Positions 1 to 9,374 of a stretch of DNA of 64,000 nt are shown here, piece after piece. The notes under the pieces were generated by a model. That model saw only the letters and a list, made by a program, of their open reading frames with translations. It had not been told where the DNA came from and did not search any database. Source of the DNA: JAFDZW01 sp964404255 (GTDB lineage Bacteria > Bacteroidota > Ignavibacteria > Palsa-1295); contig CAYOJJ010000003.1 in NCBI GenBank assembly GCA_964404255.1, positions 62,001 through 126,000 on the forward strand, read 5' to 3'. A program made the position numbers and the translations under genes. Position 1 is the stretch's first letter. Each line of letters starts with the position of its first letter.

Positions 1-117
1 TCTTGCCTTCAAGGGAAAAGAGTTCATGTAAGTAACTCATCGGCTCTAAAATACAACCTCTGCTGTTGATTTCAACTGAAATCGTACCGATTTTTCATCT
101 CAAATGGAGGGAACACT

Positions 118-1332
118 ATGAAAAAAGTATGCACTGCTGTTGCTCTCGTGCTAATGTATTGTTCTGCTATTATACCTGCCTTTGCGCAACACGTCGGCCC
201 CTGCCAGATATTTCCGTCCGATAACCCATGGAATACCGATATATCGAATTATCCGATTCACCCGATGTCGGATGTCTTTATAGCTGCGATCAGCAAGACC
301 AGATCATTCCTGCATCCTGATTTTGGAAGTAACGCTTCCTATGGAATTCCTTATGTAGTTGTTGGAGCAGACCAGCCGTTTGTCCCCATTACCTTCGATA
401 CCTACCCAGATGAAAGCGATCCAGGCCCTTACCCGGTGCCGCCGAATGCCCCCATTGAAAATCTTGGTCAGGGTGGAGATCAGCACGTACTCGTCGTCGA
501 TACGGGCAACTGTATGCTCTATGAGATGTTCGATTCCAGAAAAGATGTCAGCGGAAACGGCTGGACGGCAGAATCAGGAGCTGTTTTCAATTTGAATTCC
601 AATTCCTACCGGCCCGATGGCTGGACTTCGGCCGATGCCGCAGGACTACCGATCTTTCCGGGGCTTGTCCGCTACGATGAAGCGGTAATTCAGCAGGAGA
701 TTCGCCATGCCCTTCGCTTTACCACGCCTTCAACGCAGCGCGGATACATTACACCTGCAAGACATTTTGCCAGTACTTCGAGCGATACCACTCTGCCACC
801 AATGGGATTACGCGTGCGACTGAAAGCAGACTATGATATTTCCACTTATACCGGGACTTCAAAAGTAATCCTCACCGCTCTAAAAAAGTATGGGCTCATT
901 CTTGCCGATAATGGCTCGGCCTGGTTTATTTCCGGTGCTACCGATGGCCGTTGGGATGATGACGATCTTAATCAACTGAAGAAAGTACCAGGTAGTGCTT
1001 TCGAAGCAGTTAATACCGGACCGATAAAACATGAGCCCGATGCCACCGATATTGTCACTACGGAAGCGGGTAGTTCATTTCAAGCATCGATTATAAGCAT
1101 TCCTATACGATCGGAAGCCATGCTGACCTGCACTGCTCCCAGGGATATGCCAGCCTCGCTCGATCTTATCGATATGGTAGGAAAGGTGAGAACGCTACAA
1201 TCGGATTATACCATTGAAAAAGGCACTCATACTACTATGCTATACTTCCCCCGCTTACCAGCCGGAATGTATTTCGTAAGAGTCCGGACAGCCTTGCAAA
1301 CGATTGTGGTAAAATTTTTCAAAAATGAATAA
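118..1332 (+). CDS. Secreted protein of unknown function with C-terminal T9SS-like sorting domain
   Basis: 404 residues. An N-terminal signal peptide is visible (KK, then a hydrophobic run ending near AFA-Q at about residue 24). A purine-rich Shine-Dalgarno (GGAGGG) sits 6 bases before the ATG, which supports this start. The body (about 25-300) contains blocks such as SDNPWN, ESDPGPYPVPP, RPDGWTSADAAGLPIFPGL and LILADNGSAWF, which resemble a widespread family of secreted bacterial proteins without assigned function (from memory, not searched). The last 80 residues look like a type A sorting domain (LDLIDMVGKV, then PAGMYFVRVRT), though the usual YPNP motif at its start is missing. Predicted extracellular or surface-attached. 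It stands alone before recJ. I do not assign an activity. Confidence 0.8.
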   Translation: MKKVCTAVALVLMYCSAIIPAFAQHVGPCQIFPSDNPWNTDISNYPIHPMSDVFIAAISKTRSFLHPDFGSNASYGIPYVVVGADQPFVPITFDTYPDESDPGPYPVPPNAPIENLGQGGDQHVLVVDTGNCMLYEMFDSRKDVSGNGWTAESGAVFNLNSNSYRPDGWTSADAAGLPIFPGLVRYDEAVIQQEIRHALRFTTPSTQRGYITPARHFASTSSDTTLPPMGLRVRLKADYDISTYTGTSKVILTALKKYGLILADNGSAWFISGATDGRWDDDDLNQLKKVPGSAFEAVNTGPIKHEPDATDIVTTEAGSSFQASIISIPIRSEAMLTCTAPRDMPASLDLIDMVGKVRTLQSDYTIEKGTHTTMLYFPRLPAGMYFVRVRTALQTIVVKFFKNE

Positions 1333-1424
1333 TCTTCGTAGAACATCCTTCCCGGATAGACGAACTCCTTTGAATTTCCGATAGTTAGCCTTTACAGTTA
1401 ATTAATTATGAAAGGTAGTGTTAC

Positions 1425-3203
1425 GTGCGTTATCGCTGGCGTCTTTCGGACTTTAGTCCGGAAGATCTTGACGTTATACGCAGTTTATCTCAATCGATCA
1501 ATGTACCGGAAAGTATTGCATCTATCCTCGTAAGCCGCGGTATTCGTACGTTCGACCAAGCGAAGCTTTTTTTCAGACCTTCGCTCGACGATCTGCACGA
1601 TCCTGCTCTGATGTCCGATATGGATATCGCCACTGCCCGTCTTCGGCAAGCCATCGATAATGGCGAGTCGATCGCAGTCTATGGCGATTATGATGTCGAT
1701 GGGACGACGAGCACCGCAATGATGACGCTTTTCCTTCGTTCGCTTGGGGCAAACGTAGCGTTCCATATTCCGAATCGTTTTACTGAAGGATACGGCCTGA
1801 CGGCCGGCAGTCTCGACCGCCTCTTCGAATCGGGCATTCCCTCGCTCTTAGTCTCTATCGACTGCGGGGTGACGGCAATCGATGCCGTCGCTTATGCGCG
1901 CAGTAAAGGGGTCGATGTGGTGATCTGCGATCACCATGAACCTACCGATAGGCTTCCCAATGCTAATGCCATTCTCAATCCTATCAAGCCCGGCTGTTCC
2001 TATCCTTATAAGTCATTATGCGGATGCGGTGTAGCTTTTAAGCTTATTCAGTCGATAGCCGCTTCTTATGGTAAACCGGAAGCAGCCTATCAGTATCTTG
2101 ATTTTGTGGCGATGGCAAGTTCGGCCGATATTGTCTCATTGATGGGTGAGAATAGAATATTGGTTCATTACGGTCTGAGATTATTGAATGAATCGCCGCG
2201 GCCGGGTGTCAAGGCTTTAATTCAGGGATCGGGCTTGCAACTTGGCAAGCTCAGTACTACCCAGATCGTCTTTGGCCTGGCTCCGCGTATCAATGCCGCG
2301 GGCCGTCTCGGCGAGGGCAGCCGCTCGGTTGAATTGTTAATGGCTCAGAATATCGACGAGGCTCATCATATCGCTTCTATTCTTGAAGAAGAGAATATGA
2401 ATCGCCGCCGTATCGATGAAGAGGCATTTCTCGAAGCTATTGCCATTGTCGATCACACCCTGGATCGCGAGCGTGATCGCATTATTGTCCTTCATAATCC
2501 GGATTGGCATGCCGGTATTATTGGTATCGTTGCTTCACGTATCGTCGAAAAATACCATTTACCGGTTGTATTAATGACAACGATCGATGGTATTGCCAAA
2601 GGAAGCGCCCGTTCGATCAACGGATTCGATATTCATTCGGCATTGAAGCTTTGTGAAGACAAGCTCGTTACCTTCGGCGGCCATAAATATGCCGCCGGTG
2701 TATCTATGATGCCCGAACGGGTAAATGAATTCCGCGAAGCGATCAATAAAGTAGCTCATTCCATGTACACCGATGAGATGCTCGAACGCGAGCTTATCGT
2801 CGATGCCCAAATAAATCTTGCCGAATTGACGCCAAAATTTTTTGCGGTAGTTCGCCAGCTTGCGCCATTCGGGCCGGATAACAACCGCCCGCATTTTTTT
2901 GCGAAGAATGTACAGGTTGTTGGCTACCCACGTATTGTTGGCAAGGCAGTGCCGCATTTGAAATGCAGCCTTCGCCCGGCAGAGCGAATCAATTATATGC
3001 CCGGTTCACTGGCGGCGAATAATATCCCGTTGTGTATTGGCGGCGCTGCGATCGATGCTATCGGGTTTGGTCTTGGTAATCGCATTGACGAACTGATGCC
3101 TAATCATTTGCTGCGTACCGATCTCGAAGTGGTTGTCTCGCTCGATGAAAACGATTTTAACGGGAAAATCACCCCGCAATTAGTTATTAAAGACTTTAAG
3201 TAA
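1425..3203 (+). CDS. recJ: Single-stranded-DNA-specific exonuclease RecJ
   Basis: 592 residues, a usual RecJ length; the start is GTG. RecJ is the 5'-3' ssDNA exonuclease of RecF-pathway recombination and mismatch repair, acting in the cytoplasm with Mn2+. The DHH phosphoesterase motifs are intact: DYDVDG at 88-93 (motif I), SIDCG near 144-148, and DHH at 169-171 (motif III). The linker block PRINAAGRLG lies at 287-296 and the DHHA1 motif GGHKYAAG at 418-425, followed by an OB-fold-like C-terminus. The yebC gene begins 4 bases after the stop, so the two are very probably co-transcribed. An alternative ATG start 15 bases upstream (1410) was not preferred because it is followed by an in-frame interruption relative to the RecJ frame. 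Confidence 0.95.
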   Translation: MRYRWRLSDFSPEDLDVIRSLSQSINVPESIASILVSRGIRTFDQAKLFFRPSLDDLHDPALMSDMDIATARLRQAIDNGESIAVYGDYDVDGTTSTAMMTLFLRSLGANVAFHIPNRFTEGYGLTAGSLDRLFESGIPSLLVSIDCGVTAIDAVAYARSKGVDVVICDHHEPTDRLPNANAILNPIKPGCSYPYKSLCGCGVAFKLIQSIAASYGKPEAAYQYLDFVAMASSADIVSLMGENRILVHYGLRLLNESPRPGVKALIQGSGLQLGKLSTTQIVFGLAPRINAAGRLGEGSRSVELLMAQNIDEAHHIASILEEENMNRRRIDEEAFLEAIAIVDHTLDRERDRIIVLHNPDWHAGIIGIVASRIVEKYHLPVVLMTTIDGIAKGSARSINGFDIHSALKLCEDKLVTFGGHKYAAGVSMMPERVNEFREAINKVAHSMYTDEMLERELIVDAQINLAELTPKFFAVVRQLAPFGPDNNRPHFFAKNVQVVGYPRIVGKAVPHLKCSLRPAERINYMPGSLAANNIPLCIGGAAIDAIGFGLGNRIDELMPNHLLRTDLEVVVSLDENDFNGKITPQLVIKDFK

Positions 3204-3206
3204 GCT

Positions 3207-3932
3207 ATGAGCGGTCATTCCAAATGGTCGCAGATTAAGCGCAAGAAAGCCGTCACCGATACCAAGCGCGGCCTGATGTTCACGCGCCTGATCCGGGAGA
3301 TCACCATTGCTTCGCGGCTCGGCGGCCCTGATCTTGAGGGCAATGCTAGGCTTCGGCTTGCCGTAGAAAAAGCGCGTAAGAGTTCCATGCCTAATGACAA
3401 TATCAAGCGTGCTATTGCCCGCGGCGCCGGCGATGATGGCGGCTCGTCATTAGAAGAATTACTCTATGAAGCTTACGGCCCGGGCGGTGTAGCAATAATG
3501 ATCGAAGTCGCTACGGATAACCGCAACCGCACCATTGGTGATATGCGGCATCTCATCGGTAAATACGGAGGTAACCTCGGGGAAAGCGGCTCGGTGAATT
3601 GGATGTTCTCAAAGCACGGTACTATTCTTATTCCAAAGCAAGGTCAGTCCGAAGATAAACTGCTTGCTATTGCCTTAGAAGCCGGTGCGAACGATCTTAA
3701 TACGAACGATCCGGAATATTATGAGATAAGCACTGCCCCCGAACAATTCGAGTCCGTTCTTAAAGCGATTACAACAGCGGGAATACCGGTCGAGGAAGAA
3801 AAGGTAGGTCTCATCGCTTCGACCCATACCAAGGTTGGCGGGGCCGAAGCGGAGAAAGTGCTGAAATTACTTGAAGCGCTCGAAGAATATGACGATGTAC
3901 AGAACATCTATTCGAACGCCGAATTTGAATAA
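3207..3932 (+). CDS. yebC: YebC/PmpR (TACO1) family protein
   Basis: 241 residues with the family's invariant N-terminus MSGHSKWSQIKRKKAV, followed by the helical block with PNDNIKRAI near residue 60 and YGPGGVA near 90. Family members were described as DNA-binding transcription regulators (PmpR) and more recently as translation factors that relieve stalled ribosomes (TACO1/YebC). The sequence alone does not separate these roles. It follows recJ by 3 bases and is convergent with rho, whose stop lies 3 bases beyond this stop. In many bacteria yebC neighbours ruvC, which is not seen here. Confidence 0.95.
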   Translation: MSGHSKWSQIKRKKAVTDTKRGLMFTRLIREITIASRLGGPDLEGNARLRLAVEKARKSSMPNDNIKRAIARGAGDDGGSSLEELLYEAYGPGGVAIMIEVATDNRNRTIGDMRHLIGKYGGNLGESGSVNWMFSKHGTILIPKQGQSEDKLLAIALEAGANDLNTNDPEYYEISTAPEQFESVLKAITTAGIPVEEEKVGLIASTHTKVGGAEAEKVLKLLEALEEYDDVQNIYSNAEFE

Positions 3933-3935
3933 GCC

Positions 3936-5240
3936 TTAGCTTGACATTGATCGTAAGAACTCCTTATTACTCTTAGTACCTTGCATCTTATCGAGCAGGA
4001 ATTCCATCGCTTCAATTGGGTTCTGATCGGCCAGTAATTTTCTTAAGATATAAATACGGGCCAGCTCATCGGCGCTGAGCAACAACTCTTCCTTACGTGT
4101 ACCGGACATATTGACATTAATAGCCGGGAAGATACGGCGATCGCTGAGTTTGCGATCGAGCGCAATTTCCATATTGCCGGTACCTTTGAATTCTTCGAAG
4201 ATAACTTCGTCCATTCTCGAACCCGTCTCGATAAGCGCAGTAGCAATGATCGTCAGCGAACCGCCTTCTTCGACATTTCTTGCTGCACCGAAGAAGCGCT
4301 TCGGCTTATGCAGTGCATTCGCATCGACACCACCGGAGAGAATCTTACCGGAATGCGGCGTGACCGTATTATGTGCACGCGCAAGACGCGTGATCGAATC
4401 GAGCAGGATTACAACATCCTGTTTTGCTTCGACCAAACGCTTTGCTTTTTCGATCACCATCTCGGCAACCTGTACGTGACGCTCGGGTGGTTCGTCGAAG
4501 GTAGAAGCAACGACTTCGGCGCGAACCGAGCGCTCCATATCGGTCACTTCTTCCGGGCGTTCGTCGATCAGGAGAACAATGAGTTTTACTTCCGGATGAT
4601 TACGGGCAATAGAGTTTGCAATTTTCTGAAGGATGATCGTCTTACCGGATTTCGGCTGGGCAACGATAAGTCCGCGCTGTCCCTTACCGATCGGGCTGAC
4701 AAGATCCATAATGCGCATCGAGTATTCGCCGGGTGTGGTTTCAAGAATGATGCGTTTGTTAGGATATAAGGGAGTAAGGTTATCGAAAAGCGGGCGGTCT
4801 CGGGTGAATTCGACCGGCTGGAAATTTACCCGGTCAACTTTCAATAGGGCAAAGAAGCGCTCGCCATCTTTCGGCGGCCGCACCGAACCTTCGACGCTAT
4901 CACCGGTGCGGAGCTGGAATTTCTTTACCTGAGAAGGAGAAACATAAATATCATCGGGGGAAGGGAGATAATTATAGGAAGGAGAGCGCAGGAAACCATA
5001 ACCATCGGGCAAAAGCTCAAGAACCCCCGAGCTTTGCGGGCCCGATTCTTCTTCCGGCGTACTCTTGCCGTTAACCGGTACAGCGCTTTTCTGGCGCTGG
5101 CTTATCTGTGAATCTATCTCAAGGATCTTAAAGATCAGGTCTTGTTTACGAAGGTCCTGGTACCCTTCGATCCCTAATTTTTTAGCAATGTCGTTAAGTT
5201 CGACTATCTTTTTTGTTTTTAATTCCGCTGCGTTAAGCAT
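3936..5240 (-). CDS. rho: Transcription termination factor Rho
   Basis: 434 residues. Rho is the hexameric RNA-dependent helicase that ends transcription of untranslated RNA. Residues 8-45 form the Rho N-terminal SAP-like helices (KKIVELNDIAKKLGI). The cold-shock RNA-binding fold follows, with GVLELLPDGYGFLR at 72-85. The ATPase core has the P-loop QPKSGKT at 195-201, Walker B VILLDSITRLARA around 277-289 and the Q/R-loop region with SGGVDANALHKPKRFFGAAR around 302-321. The P-loop context reads AQPKSGKT where E. coli has APPKAGKT. The gene is preceded by a roughly 170-base leader and a good Bacteroidota promoter (5419-5450), consistent with the autoregulated long leaders known for rho elsewhere. 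Confidence 0.97.
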   Translation of the reverse strand: MLNAAELKTKKIVELNDIAKKLGIEGYQDLRKQDLIFKILEIDSQISQRQKSAVPVNGKSTPEEESGPQSSGVLELLPDGYGFLRSPSYNYLPSPDDIYVSPSQVKKFQLRTGDSVEGSVRPPKDGERFFALLKVDRVNFQPVEFTRDRPLFDNLTPLYPNKRIILETTPGEYSMRIMDLVSPIGKGQRGLIVAQPKSGKTIILQKIANSIARNHPEVKLIVLLIDERPEEVTDMERSVRAEVVASTFDEPPERHVQVAEMVIEKAKRLVEAKQDVVILLDSITRLARAHNTVTPHSGKILSGGVDANALHKPKRFFGAARNVEEGGSLTIIATALIETGSRMDEVIFEEFKGTGNMEIALDRKLSDRRIFPAINVNMSGTRKEELLLSADELARIYILRKLLADQNPIEAMEFLLDKMQGTKSNKEFLRSMSS

Positions 5241-5418
5241 AGGATCAGACTAAGAGAAATGAAACGAATAGTGGTTGGGAAAAGTAGATCGCCAAAAAGA
5301 AGTCCGACAAGAAACGAAGAAATTACAACGAATACAACCCGTTAGCGTTGATGATCTTTAACGGGAATAACCGGGACAAAGAACGGGGTTTCCTGGGGAC
5401 GAAATGAACTTGGCGTTT
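5241..5418 (-). promoter_or_regulatory. Long 5' leader of rho
   Basis: No coding sequence could be supported here on either strand. In the rho sense strand the leader is pyrimidine-rich (runs such as GTATTCGTTGTAATTTCTTC) and contains the complementary words CCCGTT and AACGGG. Rho leaders in other bacteria are Rho-dependent attenuators rich in unstructured C/U, so autoregulation is a reasonable inference but is not shown by this sequence. Confidence 0.45.
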
Positions 5419-5450
5419 CAAATATACGTATAATCCAAACACGATTGCAA
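5419..5450 (-). promoter_or_regulatory. Bacteroidota-type promoter upstream of rho
   Basis: Read on the minus strand, TTG (5450-5448) is followed by 21 bases and then TATATTTG (5426-5419). This matches the Bacteroidota primary sigma consensus TTTG-N19-21-TAnnTTTG closely. It is the best promoter match seen in the window and supports the phylum-level placement. Confidence 0.65.
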
Positions 5451-5460
5451 CAGAAGCAGT

Positions 5461-5838
5461 TCACCCAAAGATCAATCCCTTCAGCCATCCGAAGAGCAAT
5501 GCTAATACCCAACCGCTAAAACCGAGTAATAATAATATTCCTATGATGACCCATATTTTCTTTCGGATATACCCTGGTTCGGTGGCCATTTTATGGACTT
5601 CATCTTCGAGAAATTTCTCGGCATTCTCAAAAACTTTACCCGTTTTAGGAAAATGTTTGTTAATTACAACACGAAGCCATTCGAGAAGGCGATGCGCCCA
5701 ATGATACTCTTTCGAAAGAAACAGTAAACCGACGACAAAGAATAAAAAACCCTGCAAGACCGGCAAGACGGCCCCGGCAATACCGAGAAGGATAAAGGCC
5801 CAGCCTACCGTCAGATTGATGACTTTATTATTGGTCAT
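5461..5838 (-). CDS. Small inner-membrane protein, PGPGW/YbaN (DUF454)-like
   Basis: 125 residues. Two hydrophobic stretches lie at about 10-42 (with GIAGAVLPVLQGFLFFVVGL) and two more at 92-125, with an amphipathic charged middle (WAHRLLEWLR, then KTGKVFENAEKFLEDE). The LPxxxGxLFFxxGLLxLSKEYxWAHR pattern resembles the PGPGW/DUF454 families of small membrane proteins of unknown function. Its start lies 9 bases after the stop of the ABC exporter gene, so it is probably the second gene of that operon, perhaps an accessory of the transporter. That link is only inferred from position. Confidence 0.7.
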   Translation of the reverse strand: MTNNKVINLTVGWAFILLGIAGAVLPVLQGFLFFVVGLLFLSKEYHWAHRLLEWLRVVINKHFPKTGKVFENAEKFLEDEVHKMATEPGYIRKKIWVIIGILLLLGFSGWVLALLFGWLKGLIFG

Positions 5839-5847
5839 TGCTGCAAA

Positions 5848-7647
5848 TTACGAAAGAACGATCTCCTGTTCTTTGTATTGCAGTTCGTACAGCGTCCTGT
5901 AGATGCCTCCGAGGGCAAGCAACTCCTCATGCGTACCCATCTCTCTTATTTCGCCTTTATGCAGCACTATGATCTTGTCTGCTTTTTGGATGGTCGAAAG
6001 ACGGTGTGCAATAACAATAGAAGTTCTGCCTTCGAGCAGTTTATCGATTGCCCGCTGAATAAGGATCTCAGACTCGGTATCGATGCTTGATGTTGCTTCA
6101 TCGAGGATCAAAATTCTCGGGTCGTACGCCAGTGCTCTGGAAAACGAAAGTAATTGCTTTTCACCGACCGATAGAATAGCCCCGCGTTCTTTTACATGAG
6201 TCTTGTATCCATTAGGTAATCGCCTGATAAATGGATCGGCTCCCGTTATAATAGCCGCCTCGATCGCCCGCTCATCGCTAATACGCTTATCACCAAGGGT
6301 AATATTCGTTACGACATCGGCGCTAAAAAGAAATACATCCTGTAGAACAATGGCAATATTCTGCCGGAGTTCATGCGCATCGAGGCTGCGGATATCTTTT
6401 CCGTCAATAAGGATATCGCCCTTTTGGAATTCATAGAACCGGGTGATAAGATTGGTAATCGAGGATTTCCCTGCACCTGTCGCTCCGACAAAGGCTATCG
6501 TTTCCCCAGGCTTTACATGAAAGGAAAGATCTTTCAATACATACTCATCGTGATTATAAGCAAAAGAGACATTTCTAAATTCGATCTCACCAGCCAAATG
6601 GCCTACCGGCTCGGGATGCGCCGGCGGCGGAACAACCGTATCATCATCGAGCAATTTAAATAACCGCTCGCTCGAAGCCATCGCATTTTGGAGAATATTA
6701 TACTTATCGGCCAGATCGCGAAGCGGACGGAAAAACATTTCCGTGTATTGAATAAACGCTATCAAAGTGCCGATCGTGAAGGCTGTGCCGAGTGGATGCG
6801 CTTTATCACCGGTAATAATCGTACCTCCGTACCAGATAATAGCGGCATAGGTAAGAGCGGAGAGGAATTCGATCGTCGGGAAGAATACCGCATAGTAGAA
6901 AACCGATTTGATATTAGCATCGGCATGGTCGCGATTGATCTTTTCGAATTCGGAATTCGTTCGCTTTTCCCTTCCGAATAATTGCACGGTTATCATACCG
7001 GCAACGCGCTCATTCAGATAGGAATTGATCTTTGCAATTAATACTCGGACTTCCCTATAGACTTCTCTTGCTTTCTTTCGGAAAATTGCCGTCGCCAGAA
7101 GCAGGAATGGAAATACTGCCAATACAACCAGCGATAATTGCCAGTTGATGATAAACATGAAAACAAAGATCCAGAGGATCACAAAGATATCCGCGAAGAT
7201 CATAACGATGCCCGAGCTGAAAAGCTCGTTAAGCACTTCGACATCGCTTGTCAGGCGAGTTACTAATCTGCCTACCGGATTCTTATCAAAAAATCGGAGC
7301 GAGAGATGATGAAGATGATCGAATACCTCTTTGCGTAAATTATAGATGGTCTTTTGACCTATCCATTGAGTAATAACCGTTTGCAGATACTGAACGACAG
7401 CCTGAAATATGACCGAACCTATCATCAGCAGAAAAATTGTATTCAATCCTTCCAGCTTTTTGGGGACGATATGCTCGTCGATCGCTAATTTAATCAGATA
7501 CGGACGTAACGGACCGAGCAACGAAATAACGATCGTTACAACTATTGCCGTAAGAACCTGCCACCAATACGGCCGCAAGTAGTTCAGCAGCCGTTTCATC
7601 AATCGCGAGTCGTAAGCCTTACCTAAAAGTTCTTCTTCCTGAGCCAT
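5848..7647 (-). CDS. ABC exporter, fused permease-ATPase (MsbA/MDR-like)
   Basis: 599 residues from the preferred ATG at 7647 (MAQEEELLGK). A longer frame to 7740 exists, but its extra 31 residues are Cys/basic-rich and unlike the family. About six membrane helices occupy residues 20-310 (start LLNYLRPYWWQVLTAIVV; coupling-helix block KNPVGRLVTRLTSDVE). The nucleotide-binding domain has Walker A GATGAGKSS near 387, signature LSVGEKQLL near 490 and Walker B ILILDEATS near 510. The LSVGE form of the signature is common in lipid/multidrug half-exporters. It should act as a homodimer in the inner membrane; the substrate cannot be told. The gene is divergent from purF. Confidence 0.93.
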   Translation of the reverse strand: MAQEEELLGKAYDSRLMKRLLNYLRPYWWQVLTAIVVTIVISLLGPLRPYLIKLAIDEHIVPKKLEGLNTIFLLMIGSVIFQAVVQYLQTVITQWIGQKTIYNLRKEVFDHLHHLSLRFFDKNPVGRLVTRLTSDVEVLNELFSSGIVMIFADIFVILWIFVFMFIINWQLSLVVLAVFPFLLLATAIFRKKAREVYREVRVLIAKINSYLNERVAGMITVQLFGREKRTNSEFEKINRDHADANIKSVFYYAVFFPTIEFLSALTYAAIIWYGGTIITGDKAHPLGTAFTIGTLIAFIQYTEMFFRPLRDLADKYNILQNAMASSERLFKLLDDDTVVPPPAHPEPVGHLAGEIEFRNVSFAYNHDEYVLKDLSFHVKPGETIAFVGATGAGKSSITNLITRFYEFQKGDILIDGKDIRSLDAHELRQNIAIVLQDVFLFSADVVTNITLGDKRISDERAIEAAIITGADPFIRRLPNGYKTHVKERGAILSVGEKQLLSFSRALAYDPRILILDEATSSIDTESEILIQRAIDKLLEGRTSIVIAHRLSTIQKADKIIVLHKGEIREMGTHEELLALGGIYRTLYELQYKEQEIVLS

Positions 7648-7692
7648 CGGGGGTGGTAAACAACACTTTAGCGAGAAAAAGTCGGTTTTGGA

Positions 7693-9357
7693 ATGACAAT
7701 AGCCCGATTGGTGTTTTACAGTGGCTTTCCACCGAATCAAGCTGTACGAGTGAACGAATCTCTTTTCCCTATCCTTTCTGCCAATTCCGGCACCGAGCCT
7801 TATAGTGTATCCTGCACGACCTGTTCCCGCAATCCCTTACCTTACCAAGAAATTGACAAGCCTGAATCCAACTGCGGTATCGTCGGAGTCTTTAATCATT
7901 CTCAGGCATCGGTTATTGCCTATTATGCCCTGCATTCACTGCAGCACCGAGGACAGGAAGCGGCTGGAATTTTAAGTGCCGATTGGGAAAATGGTAACGG
8001 CAAAAAAAGAAAGTTCACAATTCATAAAGACAACGGTCTTGTCCTGAATATCTTTCAGGATCCCAATCTCTTAACCAATGTTCTTCGTGGCGATTCCGCC
8101 ATCGCCCATAACCGCTATTCTACTACCGGGGCTTCCGGGAAGATCGAGAATATCCAGCCGTTCTATATGCATTATCGCGGCGGCAATTTCGGGCTCGCCC
8201 ATAATGGCAATCTTACCAATACGAGGGTGATTCGCGATGCGCTGAAAGAACAAGGCACTATCTTCCAGACTTCGACCGATAGCGAACTCATCCTTCATCT
8301 GGTTGCCCGCTCCAAAGAGCCCGACCAGATCGGCCAGATCCGCGATGCATTGCGTCAAACGCTCGGTTCTTATTCGCTCGCCTTACTGACGGATACAGCG
8401 CTTATTGCTGCACGCGATCCCCATGGTATTCGTCCTCTTTCGATCGGACGGCTAAAACGGTCGGATGGCCAGTGGGCGTATATGGTAGCCAGCGAAACCT
8501 GTGCTTTCGATATCGTTGGCGCCGAGTATGTCCGCGATGTAGAGCCGAATGAGATTGTCGTTATCGATCAGCATACGGTCGAGACCGGTAAAATATCTTC
8601 GTTCCAGATCGACGACGAGAAACCACCGACGCATCATTGCATCTTCGAGTACATTTATTTCTCGCGTCCCGATTCAAAGGTCTTCGAGGAGAACGTCGAT
8701 AAAGTACGCCGCCGGCTCGGTAAAAATCTTGCAAATGAAAGTCCCGTCCCCCAGCTTGGCGAAAAACGAGTGACGATTATTAACGTCCCCGATTCTTCCA
8801 ATACCGCCACCCTTGGCTTTGTTTCGCAAAACAACAAGGAAGGTAATCCTTCCAAATACGAGATCGGTCTTATCCGCTCGCATTATGTCGGCCGCACTTT
8901 TATTCAACCCGGCCAGGATAACCGCGAGATGAAGGTTAAGGTAAAGTTCAATGTGGTAAAAGGCGTGCTCAAAAACCGTCGTGTAGTCGTGATCGATGAT
9001 TCGATCGTCCGCGGTACTACCAGCAAATCGCTTGTAAAGCTTCTCAGAGAGGCCTCACCCAAAGAAGTGCATTTACGAATTACTTCCCCGCCGATCACCC
9101 ATCCGTGTAAATATGGGATGGATTTTCCGAGCAAGCAGGAATTAATAGCAAACGATCATAACCTGAATGTCGAAGAAATTGCCGAGGCGCTCGGAGTAGA
9201 GTCATTAAAGTACTTATCGGTCAAAAAATTATTGGAGAGTGTGCCGCATCACAACAAGAAAGGCGAACCGATCGGATATTGTACAGCCTGCTTTACGGGT
9301 AATTATCCTGTCCCGATCGATGAAGCGGCAATGAATCAGGTAGAGAACGACGATTAA
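7693..9357 (+). CDS. purF: Amidophosphoribosyltransferase (glutamine PRPP amidotransferase)
   Basis: First committed step of de novo purine synthesis: PRPP plus glutamine gives phosphoribosylamine. The catalytic N-terminal nucleophile corresponds to Cys61 of this frame (NCGIVGVFNHS), so about 60 residues would form a propeptide, which is long. An in-frame GTG at 7750 would give 41 residues before the Cys, and the true start is uncertain. The PRPP-binding loop VVVIDDSIVRGTT lies near 431-443. Cys316, Cys472, Cys530 and Cys533 sit in the contexts HHCIFEYIYFSRP, HPCKYG and YCTAC, matching the four [4Fe-4S] ligands of Bacillus-type, oxygen-sensitive PurF. It is divergent from the ABC exporter. 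Confidence 0.95.
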   Translation: MTIARLVFYSGFPPNQAVRVNESLFPILSANSGTEPYSVSCTTCSRNPLPYQEIDKPESNCGIVGVFNHSQASVIAYYALHSLQHRGQEAAGILSADWENGNGKKRKFTIHKDNGLVLNIFQDPNLLTNVLRGDSAIAHNRYSTTGASGKIENIQPFYMHYRGGNFGLAHNGNLTNTRVIRDALKEQGTIFQTSTDSELILHLVARSKEPDQIGQIRDALRQTLGSYSLALLTDTALIAARDPHGIRPLSIGRLKRSDGQWAYMVASETCAFDIVGAEYVRDVEPNEIVVIDQHTVETGKISSFQIDDEKPPTHHCIFEYIYFSRPDSKVFEENVDKVRRRLGKNLANESPVPQLGEKRVTIINVPDSSNTATLGFVSQNNKEGNPSKYEIGLIRSHYVGRTFIQPGQDNREMKVKVKFNVVKGVLKNRRVVVIDDSIVRGTTSKSLVKLLREASPKEVHLRITSPPITHPCKYGMDFPSKQELIANDHNLNVEEIAEALGVESLKYLSVKKLLESVPHHNKKGEPIGYCTACFTGNYPVPIDEAAMNQVENDD

Positions 9358-9374
9358 TTTTTTAGGCCCGGTTA

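Noticed and set aside
1..117. Possible end of a gene or promoter before the first protein
   Set aside because: No open frame could be supported and no good -7 box is present; only the Shine-Dalgarno at about 106-111 is convincing.
7648..7740. 31-residue N-terminal extension of the ABC exporter
   Set aside because: Cys-rich and unlike ABC exporters; it would overlap purF. ATG 7647 fits the family.
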